A DNA stretch of 9,338 nt from CAZGAH01 sp964523295. Lineage in GTDB: Bacteria > Desulfobacterota > Desulfovibrionia > Desulfovibrionales > Desulfovibrionaceae. The DNA is taken from positions 1 through 9,338 of the forward strand of contig CAZGAH010000122.1 of assembly GCA_964523295.1 (NCBI GenBank). Reading direction: 5' to 3'. The notes beneath the pieces were generated by a model, which worked only from the letters and a program-made list of their open reading frames with translations, was not told the DNA's origin and did not search any database. Positions 1 through 7,122 of this stretch are shown here, one piece after another (position 1 is the first letter of the stretch; the number at the start of each line of letters is the position of its first letter). The position numbers and the translations under genes are program-made.

Positions 1-1221
1 CTCACCCGCAACCTGATTTTCGGCGCGAACTACCTGCAGTCGCACATCCTGCACTTCTATCATCTGGCGGCCCTGGACTATGTGTCCGGTCCGCAGACCG
101 CGCCGTTCATTCCCCGCTATGCCAAGCCCGACCTGCGGCTCGACAAGGCCACCAACAAGGTCGCGGTCGATCAGTACGTCGAGGCCCTGGAAATCCGCCG
201 CATCTGCCATGAAATGGTCGCCATGTTCGGCGGCAAGATGCCCCACGTCTCCGGCCAGGTCGTTGGCGGCGCCACCGAAATCCCGACCAAGGAGCGGATC
301 GCCGAATACGCCGCCCGCTTCAAGAAAGTCCGTGAATTCGTCGAAAAGAAGTATCTGCCGGTCGTCTATCTCGTCGGCAGCGTCTACAAAGACCTGCTCT
401 CCACCGGCGTTGGCCACAAGAACGCCGTGTCCTGGGGCGTTTTCCCCATGGACGACGACGACAAGGAATTCCTGCTCAAACGCGGCGCCTTCATCGACGG
501 CAAAGTCGTGGACGTCGATCCGGCCAAGATCCAGGAATTCGTCAAGTACTCCTGGTACGACGACAGCACCACGGGCCTGAACTTCAGCCAGGGCAAGACC
601 GTGCCGCAGTACGACAAGGCCGGCGCCTACAGCTTCATCAAGGCCCCGCGCTACGACGGCAAGGCCTGCGAGGCCGGACCGCTCGCCCGCATGATCGTCA
701 CCAACCCCGACATCAGCCCCATGGGCAAAGCCGCTCTGAAAAAGCTCTTCAAGCTCGATGTCAACAAGTTCATGGACCTCAAGGACGTCGCCTTCTCCAT
801 CATGGGCCGGCACGTCGCCCGCGCCGAGGAGACCTACCAGGTCGTGCTCGGTATCGAGCGCTGGCTCAAGGAAGTCAAGCCCGGCGAAGAAACCTGGGTC
901 GCCAAGCCGATTCCGGACGCCGCCGAGGGCCTGGGCATGACCGAGGCGCCCCGTGGCTCGCTGCTGCACTATATCAACATCAAAGACAAAAAAATCGCCA
1001 ACTATCAGATCGTCTCCGCGACGATCTGGAACGCCAACCCGCGCGACGATTCCGGCCAGCGCGGACCGATCGAAGAAGCCTTGATCGGCATTCCGGTTCC
1101 GGATATCGACAACCCCGTCAATGTGGCGCGTCTCATACGCTCCTTTGACCCGTGACTGGGCTGCGCCGTGCACGTGATGCACGCTGAAACCGGCAAAGTG
1201 ACCGTGGTCGAAGTGAAGTAA
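1..1221 (+). CDS. hysA: [NiFeSe] hydrogenase large subunit, selenocysteine-containing, 5'-truncated by the window
   Basis: This is the catalytic large subunit of a periplasmic-type [NiFeSe] hydrogenase, which oxidises or produces H2 at a Ni-Fe centre. The frame is open from base 1, so the N-terminal part (roughly 100 residues, including the first CxxC nickel-ligand motif) lies upstream. Family signatures seen are LTRNLIFGANYLQSHILHFYHL at the start (windowed here only as a similarity), GKMPHVSGQVVGGATEIPT at about residues 78-96, and the C-terminal block with NYQIVSATIWNANPRD and GPIEEALIGIPV. The normal motif DPCxxCxxH appears as DP-TGA-LGCAVH. Reading TGA (1153-1155) as selenocysteine gives U385, C388 and H391, then a 15-residue tail ending at TAA 1219-1221. 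By family knowledge, the tail is removed after that His by a dedicated protease. Conceptual translation that stops at the TGA would lose two Ni ligands. The small subunit gene is expected upstream. Confidence 0.96.
1153..1155 (+). other. Recoded in-frame TGA (selenocysteine codon) of hysA
   Basis: The TGA falls exactly where other [NiFe] hydrogenases have the first cysteine of the C-terminal DPCxxC nickel-binding motif. The frame continues with LGCAVHVMHAETGK and further family-like residues to a TAA 66 bases later. [NiFeSe] hydrogenases of sulfate reducers are known to carry selenocysteine at this position. A SECIS-like hairpin follows at the right distance. Confidence 0.95.
1167..1183 (+). 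promoter_or_regulatory. Bacterial SECIS-like hairpin for selenocysteine insertion
   Basis: CGTGCA (1167-1172) pairs perfectly with TGCACG (1178-1183) around the five-base loop CGTGA. The stem begins 11 bases after the TGA, and a G is the second loop base, 19 bases after the TGA. This matches the known bacterial SECIS layout: a short apical stem-loop inside the coding region with a G early in the loop, bound by SelB. A weak lower stem can be drawn from 1164-1165 with 1185-1186. The pairing is seen directly; SelB binding is inferred. Confidence 0.8.
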
Positions 1222-1247
1222 GGACCGCGATACGCTGTTCCGCCACT

Positions 1248-1286
1248 CCGGGGGGAAGACCGCGTCGGTTTTCCCCCCGGCTTTTT
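1248..1286 (+). terminator. Intrinsic terminator after hysA
   Basis: Bases 1248-1262 pair with 1266-1280 as a 15-bp stem (one G-U pair) around a three-base loop CGT, followed by CTTTTT at 1281-1286. This is a classical rho-independent terminator, 26 bases after the hysA TAA. It implies that hysA transcription mostly ends here and that hysD is expressed by read-through or from its own promoter in the 54 bases before it. Confidence 0.9.
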
Positions 1287-1340
1287 CCGGCCGCCTGGCT
1301 TTATACAGCCGACCGAGGCCGCGTACCAAAAGGAGCATTC

Positions 1341-1820
1341 ATGCCAAAAATTCTGGTTCTGGGCGTGGGCAATATCCTGCTGACCGATGACGGGCTGGGG
1401 GTCTGGGCCGTGCGTGAGCTGGCGAAGGAGGACTGGCCGCAAAACGTCGAGTTCATGGACGGCGGCACCTTCACCCAGGACATGTACCATCTTTTCGAAG
1501 GCTACGACGAGCTGCTCGTGCTCGACGTCGTCCATGCCGGCCATGCGCCGGGCACGATCTTCCGTCTGAACGAGGACGATCTCGTCCAGAACGATTCGCA
1601 ACGGCTCTCGCTGCACGACATCGATCTCATCGACTCGCTCAAAATGGCCGATCTCATCGGCAAGCGGCCGACGATGCGCATCCTGGGCATGGAGCCCGAA
1701 GATTTCACCACCTGGAAAATGGAACTGACGCCGACCTGCGCTACCGCCATGCCGCAGTACCTCGAGACGGCCAGAACGGCCATCAAGGCGCTGCTCGCCG
1801 AGGGCGCTGCATCCGCCTGA
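1341..1820 (+). CDS. hysD: Hydrogenase maturation protease (HyaD/HybD/HycI family)
   Basis: A 159-residue nickel-dependent endopeptidase expected to cut the C-terminal extension of the hydrogenase large subunit after the nickel-iron site is assembled, in the cytoplasm before export. The length is normal for the family. The N-terminus MPKILVLGVGNILLTDDGLG is the family signature. Residues D17, D62 (in LVLDVVHAGHAPGT) and H92 (in LSLHDIDL) align with the metal ligands E16, D62 and H93 of E. coli HybD; an Asp replaces the Glu at the first position, a common variant. AAGGAG at 1330-1335 lies five bases before the ATG, fixing the start. Its position directly after hysA makes HysA the likely substrate. 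The strong terminator in between suggests separate or attenuated expression. TATACA at 1302-1307 could be a -10 element, but no good -35 is seen. The symbol follows the partner gene; hupD is also used for this family. Confidence 0.93.
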   Translation: MPKILVLGVGNILLTDDGLGVWAVRELAKEDWPQNVEFMDGGTFTQDMYHLFEGYDELLVLDVVHAGHAPGTIFRLNEDDLVQNDSQRLSLHDIDLIDSLKMADLIGKRPTMRILGMEPEDFTTWKMELTPTCATAMPQYLETARTAIKALLAEGAASA

Positions 1821-1842
1821 CAGCCGCTGTACGGACGCGCCG

Positions 1843-1864
1843 CCTGCCGGCCTTCCCCGGCGGG
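1843..1864. terminator. Hairpin between convergent hysD and the DUF77 gene, possible terminator
   Basis: CCTGCCGG (1843-1850) pairs with CCGGCGGG (1857-1864) with one G-U pair and a six-base loop. It sits in the 47-bp gap between two convergent genes, where a bidirectional terminator is expected. Only a weak T-rich run (TCTCTATT) follows on the + strand and none on the - strand, so efficient intrinsic termination is doubtful. Confidence 0.4.
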
Positions 1865-1867
1865 TCT

Positions 1868-2173
1868 CTATTCCGTCGGGTGAATCAGGGCCTCCACGTG
1901 CTCGACCTTGGAGCATAGCCGGCCATTGACGCCGCGGCGGCTGTCCGCGCGCAGCGCTATATGGATGCGCTCGCAGTCGCGGGCCAGCTCGGCGTGGCAA
2001 CGATCCACCAGCGTCATGACCTGCGCCCACTCGCCTTCCACGCTCGTGCTCATCGGCCCGAATACGTGCGGCAGCCCGCTTTCCCGGATGATCACCAGCA
2101 ACCGCGCTACATAGGGGCTGAGACTCCCCTCCTTGCCGATGGGAAACATCGAGAATTCCACGATGACGCTCAT
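1868..2173 (-). CDS. MTH1187/DUF77 family thiamine-binding protein
   Basis: A 101-residue protein starting MSVIVEFSMFPIGKEGSLSPYVARL. This matches the small thiamine-binding (DUF77, PF01910) family: an N-terminal beta strand with a conserved FS.FPIG-type segment, then a helix with YVA, then GLPHVFGPMSTSVEG and a long helix. The length is the usual ~100 residues for these ferredoxin-fold, often tetrameric, cytoplasmic proteins. Members bind thiamine or its pyrimidine moiety, but the physiological role is not well defined. AAGGAG (complement of 2181-2186) lies seven bases before the ATG. The gene points the same way as the maf-like gene upstream (126-bp gap), so co-transcription is possible but not shown. 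No riboswitch of the thiamine type is visible in the gap. Confidence 0.85.
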   Translation of the reverse strand: MSVIVEFSMFPIGKEGSLSPYVARLLVIIRESGLPHVFGPMSTSVEGEWAQVMTLVDRCHAELARDCERIHIALRADSRRGVNGRLCSKVEHVEALIHPTE

Positions 2174-2299
2174 ACGCGCGCTCCTTGGGCCAATGTGATC
2201 ACGTACGGAGTAACGGCGTTCCGGCTATCGGCTGTGCTTCGACCCCTGTCCTGAGCCGGGACGACGCCCGGCCGTCCGGCGGGGCTGGCAGGCGGCAGT

Positions 2300-4081
2300 T
2301 CAAGCCGCCTGTCGGCTGGGCGCCGCGGCGAGGTCCTCCTGCGCCGGCGCCAGGGCCTCGTCGATTTCGCGCACCTTGGCCAGAATCCGTTTAACGACTG
2401 CCTTGAAGGCGATCATATCCTTCAGCTCGAACTTGCGACCCGCGTACATCAGGCCGGCCACGTCCATGACCTCGTTGTAGAGGTAGGGCAGATAGAGCGG
2501 GTCGTGGCGCAAGAACTGGTGAACCTCCTTGAAGGTCGCCCAGATTTCCTCCTGCCGCGCGCCCAGCTTCTTGAAATGCTTCTCCAGACGCTTGGTGACG
2601 TTGCGCAGGGAAACGGTCCAGGACTGCGCGCGTGCGTCGAATCGGGGCATGGGCCGGGACGCGTGCGCCCGCTTCAGGCTGGCCAGAAAGCGCTCCCGGC
2701 TGCCTGATTCGGAGTCCGTCAGGCCCGAGCCGGCCAGCTCATCCAGGGTCAATTCCCTGGCGCCATCGATGATCGCGCCGCCGCCGTAGAGATTGTAGGT
2801 CGGCAGGCCGGTCTCGGCAATGCTCTTCTCGATGTCGCGCAGGGCGGTGACGTACGAGAGCGTCGAAAGAATGGTCTCGCCCGCGCGGTTCTGCAGCTCC
2901 ATAGTATTGGTGTGTACGTACCCGGCAGCGTGGTGCCCGGCGACGTGCGACTGGGTGCCCTTCCAGGCGAAATCCTGGCCGACCAGCAGCACGCGCTGTA
3001 CGCCGAACCAGCGCAGGAGCCGGTAGAGCGCCACGCTGACATTGCCGCCGGCGTCGAGCACGTATTCGTGCTCTTTCATGATAAAGGTGCCGAGTCCGCC
3101 CTGGGTCCAGACCGGAATGGCCGGTCCGGGGTAGCGGGCCAGGACCTCGGGGTCGAGTTTCGTGGAATAGAGCAGCGGGATATGCTTCGCCCAGGATGGA
3201 TCCAGCCGCTCGAACACGGCCTTCATGCCCGCGCTGTAGTCGATGGCCATGGCCAGATGTGGCGTAATGCCGGCGGCGTGGACGGCGGGCAGGGTCTGCA
3301 GGGCCGTGGTATAGAGCACGTTGCCGCCGAGCCTGGCCAGACCGGGCCCCAGACTGGCCAGAGACGGGCCGGCGCCGAGAATGACCGCAGTGACGCCGGC
3401 TGCGGCGTCGGCCAGCCCGCTGATGCTGCCGTCGGCCATGGCCTTGCGGAAATTGTTGAGTTCGTTGCCGACCATGGTATCCTGCCGCAGACGCAGGGTA
3501 GCCAGTTCCACGGAGAAGTTCTCCAGCAGTTCCCGCGCGGTATGCGTCCAGCGCGCATACTCCGGCCCAAGCTGCTGGCTGGGCGTGTCAACGCGCAGGT
3601 AGATGCGCCCGAAGAGAAACTGGACGTCGGCCTGCTGCACGGCGAACACGAGCATTTCCTTTTCCGGCGGCAAGAAGAACAGCTTGCCGAGCTCGAGAAA
3701 CGGCGTGTAGTCCGTCTGGCTCAGACAGGCCACCAGCAGGTTGTAATCAGGCTCCAGAACGACCACCTTATGGCTGTTGGGGGTGTTGACCAGAACATGG
3801 TTCAGACCATATCCCAGATTGCAGCCCACGATAAACGTGGCGCTGGTGCCGGCGTTGGATTCGTCGATGCCCCACCCGTTGTAGTAGAGGTTCGGAGGCA
3901 TGGCCTCGAACAGGCCTTTTCCCCCGGGCATCCGCCAATCCCGGATGTTCCAGCGGTTCTGGAAGACGTTCTGCTCGACCGCAGCCACGTCGACGGGCTG
4001 TCGGGACAGCCAGTGGGCGATCGGACTGTTCTTTCGGACCAGGGCCTCGAGATTTTTCTGGAGAAATGATGTCGTGTTCAT
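2300..4081 (-). CDS. Maf/MptE-like (DUF115) family protein, putative flagellin glycosylation factor
   Basis: A 593-residue protein of the motility associated factor family, which in other bacteria is needed to attach nonulosonic acids to flagellin. The N-terminal part holds a Rossmann-like segment FIVGCNLGYGLNHVL (83-97) and VVVLEPDYNLL (106-116), as in Maf N-terminal domains. The central MptE-like domain shows VILGAGPSLASL (233-244), HLAMAIDYS (275-283), GGNVSVALYRLLRWFGVQRV (345-364) followed by LLVGQDFAW (365-373), and YNLYGGGAIIDGA (429-441). The C-terminal ~130 residues are helical and charged. No signal peptide or membrane segment is seen, so the protein is cytoplasmic. A weak AGGA lies about eight bases before the ATG. 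No flagellin or sugar biosynthesis gene is adjacent within the window, so the substrate is unknown. Sure of the family, less of the role. Confidence 0.85.
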   Translation of the reverse strand: MNTTSFLQKNLEALVRKNSPIAHWLSRQPVDVAAVEQNVFQNRWNIRDWRMPGGKGLFEAMPPNLYYNGWGIDESNAGTSATFIVGCNLGYGLNHVLVNTPNSHKVVVLEPDYNLLVACLSQTDYTPFLELGKLFFLPPEKEMLVFAVQQADVQFLFGRIYLRVDTPSQQLGPEYARWTHTARELLENFSVELATLRLRQDTMVGNELNNFRKAMADGSISGLADAAAGVTAVILGAGPSLASLGPGLARLGGNVLYTTALQTLPAVHAAGITPHLAMAIDYSAGMKAVFERLDPSWAKHIPLLYSTKLDPEVLARYPGPAIPVWTQGGLGTFIMKEHEYVLDAGGNVSVALYRLLRWFGVQRVLLVGQDFAWKGTQSHVAGHHAAGYVHTNTMELQNRAGETILSTLSYVTALRDIEKSIAETGLPTYNLYGGGAIIDGARELTLDELAGSGLTDSESGSRERFLASLKRAHASRPMPRFDARAQSWTVSLRNVTKRLEKHFKKLGARQEEIWATFKEVHQFLRHDPLYLPYLYNEVMDVAGLMYAGRKFELKDMIAFKAVVKRILAKVREIDEALAPAQEDLAAAPSRQAA

Positions 4082-4097
4082 GTCGCATCCTATGCAA

Positions 4098-4124
4098 AGA
4101 ATACGCCATCCATCAGGACGTCAA
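4098..4124 (-). promoter_or_regulatory. Possible sigma70 promoter of the maf-like gene
   Basis: On the - strand TTGACG (complement of 4119-4124) is followed 15 bases later by TATTCT (complement of 4098-4103), 17 to 22 bases before the start codon. Both hexamers are good, but the 15-base spacer is shorter than the usual 16-18, and the leader would be very short. It lies in the 126-bp divergent region shared with the cysteine synthase fusion gene. Confidence 0.35.
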
Positions 4125-4207
4125 CCCGTGCCCCGGCCAGGCATCCGGCCTGAGCCCGCGTTACGTCAACACACTCTTGCGCATCCAACCAGCGGAGCGA
4201 CGCAGCC

Positions 4208-6511
4208 ATGATTCATTCCAACATTCTCAGCACCATCGGCCAGACCCCGCTCGTGTCGGTGAACCGCCTCAATCCTAACCCGCGCGTCAGAATTCTGGCC
4301 AAGATTGAATACTTCAATCCGGGCGGTTCGAGCAAGGACCGCGTGGCCATGTCCATGATCGAGGCCGCCGAGCGCGCCGGGCTCATTCAGCCCGGCAAGA
4401 CCATCATCGAGGCGACGTCCGGCAATACCGGCATCGGTCTGGCCATGGTCTGCGCGGTCAAGGGCTATCCCCTCAAGCTGCTCATGCCGGCCACCGCTTC
4501 CGAGGAGCGCAAGAAGATCATGCTCGCCTACGGTGCGCAGATCCAGCTCACGCCCGGGCATCTGGGCACGGACGGCGCCATCGAGGAGGCCTATCGCCTG
4601 GCCCGCGAGGAGCCCGACGCCTTCGTGCTCATGGACCAGTTCAACAATCCGGCCAGCATTGAGGCCCACTACGCCACCACGGGCCTGGAAATCTGGGAGC
4701 AGACGGGCGGACAGGTGACCCACGTGGTCGTGGCCCTGGGCACCACGGGCACGGCCATGGGCGTGGCCCGGCGTCTGCACCAGCAGAACCCCGACGTCCG
4801 CGTGCTCGCGATCGAGCCCTACGCCGGGCACAGGATTCAGGGCCTGAAAAACATGCAGGAGTCCTATCCGCCGGGCATTTACGACAAGCGGACCCTGGAT
4901 CGGGTCATGCACGTGGACGACGAGCGCGCCTTTGAAACCGCGCGCCGGTTGGCCCGCGAGGAGGGGCTGCTCGTAGGCATGAGCTCCGGCGCGGCCATGG
5001 CCGGGGCACTGGCCCTGGCCGAAGAGCTCGAGTCCGGTCTGATCGTGGCCATCCTGCCCGACAGCGGGGAGCGCTATCTGAGTACCACGCTCTTTGCCGG
5101 AACCGAGCGCAAGGGGCTCAAACTCTGGAATCTGGCCTCTGCCGGCCCGGTCAGCCTGCAGGCCGGCGCCAGGGACCTGGGTCTGTTCACTCTGGGTCCG
5201 GCCCTGGACGGCGCCGACGACCTCGACGCCTGGCGACGCATCGTCCTGCTCGACGTGCTCGTGGCCTGGCTGGAAAGCCGCAAGCTGCGCTGCCGCCTGG
5301 TCGTGGGGCTGGCCGATATGGACGACCGGGCCATGCAGGCCGCGCGCCAGGCCGGGCTGCCGCGCGAGCGCTACGCCGCGCAGGCGCTGCGCCGTTGCGT
5401 CGAGCTGGCCGGGAGCCTGGGCCTCGGCGAACGGGTGGAGTTTCATCTGGCCGGGGAGAGCGTGGAGACGATCCTGGGCACCTGCCGCAAGCTGCTGGCC
5501 AAGGGCGCGGCCTACGAAAAGCTGCGCTCCGTGTATTTCGACGTGCTGCGCTACGACAAGTACGGCCAGCTCAGCGCCATGGACCTGGACAAGCTCAGCC
5601 TGGGCAAGACCGTGGACATGGAAGCCTACGCCAAAGACAACCCCAAGGATTTCACGCTGCTCAAACGCGCCTCGCTGCAGGACCTGAAGAGCGGGGAATG
5701 CCTGCATACCGAGTGGGGCAACGTCCGGCCGGGCTGGTTTGTGCAACACGCGGCCGTGGCCATGGACCGGCTGCCGGCCGTTGACGTGTTCATGGCCGGC
5801 GAGGCGCACAGCTTCCCGCATCTGGAAAACTTCCGGGGCATCTGGTCCCTGGCGCGCGCCATGGAGCCGCAGGCCTGGCTGGTCTGCCGCGGGATCCGGC
5901 ACGCTCCCGACCTTGCCCTTGACGGCGTCTTTCCGCCCCGGCCCGACGAACTCGGCGCGCTGCGGATGTGGCTGCTCTCGACGTCGTACAGCAAGCCCCT
6001 GAGCCTGGGGCACGAAAGCCTGACCATGTGGCGGAAAAACTGGCTGAAGGTGCAGCATCTGGCCCTCGATCTGTGCGAGCATTCCGCCGAGGCCGGCCCG
6101 AAGACAAAGGATCTGCCTCCGGTCGTGGAACAGGCGCTCGCGGCCCTGGAACAGGGCTTCACCGCGGACATGGAAGACGACCTGCACCTGCACCGCTTCT
6201 GGCCCCGGCTGTTCGCCTTCTGCCGGGACATCCGCGGGGTCCAGGCTGCCGGCGACCTGCACCCCGCTGCTGCCGCGGCCTGCCTGGAGCGCCTCAAGGC
6301 CGTCGACGCCGTGCTGCGTATCCTGGATCTGCGCCACGCGCCAACAGCCCGCCCGGACTGGCCCGCCGAGGTCGCGGACCTGGTCGCCGAGCGCGAGCAG
6401 GCGCGTCAGGCCAAAGACTTCAATCGCGCCGACGCGCTGCGCGAGCGCATCCTCCAGGCCGGCTTCACCCTCGAGGACGCGCCGCACGGAACGCGCCTGT
6501 ACCGGGCCTGA
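4208..6511 (+). CDS. cysK: Cysteine synthase fused to a degenerate cysteinyl-tRNA-synthetase-like domain
   Basis: Residues 1 to about 305 form a complete PLP-dependent O-acetylserine sulfhydrylase, which makes cysteine from O-acetylserine and sulfide. Seen are NPGGSSKDR with Schiff-base K43, TSGNTG (70-75), the phosphate loop GTTGTA (178-183), and LPDSGERYLST with S286 near the PLP ring nitrogen. Residues ~315-767 follow CysRS along its full length: LDVLVAWLE and GLADMDDRA, YFDVLRYDKYGQLSAMDLD, NVRPGWFVQHAAVAMD, FPHLENF, and the C-terminal AREEQ-like block ending DFNRADALRERI with LEDAPHGTRLYR. However, the HIGH position reads DLDA (338-341), KMSKS is absent, and zinc-ligand equivalents C28, C209 and E238 (E. 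coli) are L329, H514 and F542; only H538 is kept. The second half is therefore probably unable to charge tRNA. GGAG (4194-4197) lies 10 bases before the ATG. No frameshift or stop separates the halves. Confidence 0.93.
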   Translation: MIHSNILSTIGQTPLVSVNRLNPNPRVRILAKIEYFNPGGSSKDRVAMSMIEAAERAGLIQPGKTIIEATSGNTGIGLAMVCAVKGYPLKLLMPATASEERKKIMLAYGAQIQLTPGHLGTDGAIEEAYRLAREEPDAFVLMDQFNNPASIEAHYATTGLEIWEQTGGQVTHVVVALGTTGTAMGVARRLHQQNPDVRVLAIEPYAGHRIQGLKNMQESYPPGIYDKRTLDRVMHVDDERAFETARRLAREEGLLVGMSSGAAMAGALALAEELESGLIVAILPDSGERYLSTTLFAGTERKGLKLWNLASAGPVSLQAGARDLGLFTLGPALDGADDLDAWRRIVLLDVLVAWLESRKLRCRLVVGLADMDDRAMQAARQAGLPRERYAAQALRRCVELAGSLGLGERVEFHLAGESVETILGTCRKLLAKGAAYEKLRSVYFDVLRYDKYGQLSAMDLDKLSLGKTVDMEAYAKDNPKDFTLLKRASLQDLKSGECLHTEWGNVRPGWFVQHAAVAMDRLPAVDVFMAGEAHSFPHLENFRGIWSLARAMEPQAWLVCRGIRHAPDLALDGVFPPRPDELGALRMWLLSTSYSKPLSLGHESLTMWRKNWLKVQHLALDLCEHSAEAGPKTKDLPPVVEQALAALEQGFTADMEDDLHLHRFWPRLFAFCRDIRGVQAAGDLHPAAAAACLERLKAVDAVLRILDLRHAPTARPDWPAEVADLVAEREQARQAKDFNRADALRERILQAGFTLEDAPHGTRLYRA

Positions 6512-6520
6512 ACCGGAGCT

Positions 6521-6559
6521 GCCGGGGCGGTACGGACGATACGATCGATCTGCCCCGGC
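6521..6559. other. Inverted repeat just after the cysteine synthase fusion gene
   Basis: GCCGGGGC (6521-6528) and GCCCCGGC (6552-6559) are perfect complements separated by 23 bases, starting 10 bases after the stop codon. No T-run follows, so it is not a standard intrinsic terminator. It could stall polymerase or protect the 3' end of the mRNA. Confidence 0.35.
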
Positions 6560-6808
6560 CCGATCCGTTCGATCACGCAGCATTCCCTGTCGCGCCCGGG
6601 CCGCAGCCTCCATGAACGGCGAGACCTGGAGTGTCGGTCGTTCGTTTTCGCGTGGTTTGCCACGTCGACCGAGCGTGCCGGACCGCTGTCCGCAGTCTGT
6701 CCGGCAACACCCTCGCCCGTGCGCGTTGAATTCCGATCTATACCATTTCAAGAAGAATACATTTTTGGAGAGCACAATCCATTCATCGCCTCTGTCATGC
6801 ACTATTTC

Positions 6809-6837
6809 TTGACAATACCCTGGCAATCGGGTATAAG
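6809..6837 (+). promoter_or_regulatory. Near-consensus sigma70 promoter with an operator-like dyad in the spacer
   Basis: TTGACA (6809-6814), a 17-base spacer and TATAAG (6832-6837) make an almost perfect housekeeping promoter, with a start expected near 6843-6845. Within it, ATACCC (6815-6820) and GGGTAT (6829-6834) form a perfect 6-bp inverted repeat with 8 bases between, covering the spacer and the -10 box; a repressor bound there would block the promoter. No clear ORF starts soon after, so the product is either a non-coding RNA or a roughly 680-base leader of the secreted repeat protein gene at 7525. Confidence 0.6.
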
Positions 6838-6859
6838 TTACTTAACAATAGACAAAAAC

Positions 6860-6871
6860 CGTGGCGCCACG
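6860..6871. repeat. 12-bp perfect palindrome CGTGGCGCCACG
   Basis: The palindrome lies about 16-27 bases after the predicted transcription start. It could be an operator or a small hairpin. Its right half CCACG (6867-6871) can also pair with CGTGG at 6881-6885, giving two competing pairings. Confidence 0.45.
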
Positions 6872-6901
6872 TTGCATCGTCGTGGAGGCCATCCGTTCAG
6901 C

Positions 6902-6970
6902 GCGACGGGTAAATGACGCCCCGCGCGAAGTTTTCCCCCGTCGCTTGCGCCCCGGTGCGATTCGCGACGG
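6902..6970 (+). other. Alternative pairing segments (possible leader RNA structure)
   Basis: GCGACGGG (6902-6909) is perfectly complementary to CCCGTCGC (6937-6944), which is also complementary over seven bases to GCGACGG (6964-6970). Only one of the two hairpins can form at a time, as in attenuators and riboswitches. The pairing is seen; any regulatory role is inferred, and the GC-rich context makes chance pairing possible. Confidence 0.3.
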
Positions 6971-7122
6971 CAACGCTCTGATTTTCCTGGATGGGCTGTT
7001 TCTGGCGTAGTGTTTGCAAACGAAAGAGTGAAGGGAATGTTTTTCCGCTGGACAGTGTGTCCGAGGCCATCGCCTCGCGCCAGCCTGCCGTGCTCTTACC
7101 GGCGGTTTGCACTCGGAGCGCT

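Noticed and set aside
1005..2030. 341-codon open frame on the - strand across hysA 3' end and hysD
   Set aside because: It overlaps two well-supported genes and runs through the terminator hairpin; composition is that of a shadow frame.
2194..2203. GTGATCAC as a CRP/FNR-type operator before the DUF77 gene
   Set aside because: The half-sites are directly joined without the 4-6 base spacer of CRP, FNR or HcpR sites.
2255..2272. GCCGGG/CCCGGC hairpin after the maf-like gene as a terminator
   Set aside because: Only a 6-bp stem with no T-run in the direction of transcription; frequent by chance in GC-rich DNA.
2912..4069. 385-codon open frame on the + strand, antisense to the maf-like gene
   Set aside because: No domain or ribosome binding site is recognised; the opposite strand encodes a clear Maf/MptE-like protein.
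4166..6826. 886-codon open frame on the - strand, antisense to the cysteine synthase fusion
   Set aside because: It is longer than the sense gene but its translation is low-complexity, rich in G, H, Q, A and R, with no recognisable domain. This is the usual mirror frame of a GC-rich gene, whose sense frame has clear catalytic motifs.
6719..6916. 65-codon ORF on + spanning the 6809-6837 promoter
   Set aside because: No ribosome binding site of note and it contains a near-consensus promoter; composition does not suggest a real protein.
6861..7010. 49-codon GTG-started open frame after the strong promoter
   Set aside because: No ribosome binding site, start inside a palindrome, and no recognisable product; kept only as a remote possibility.
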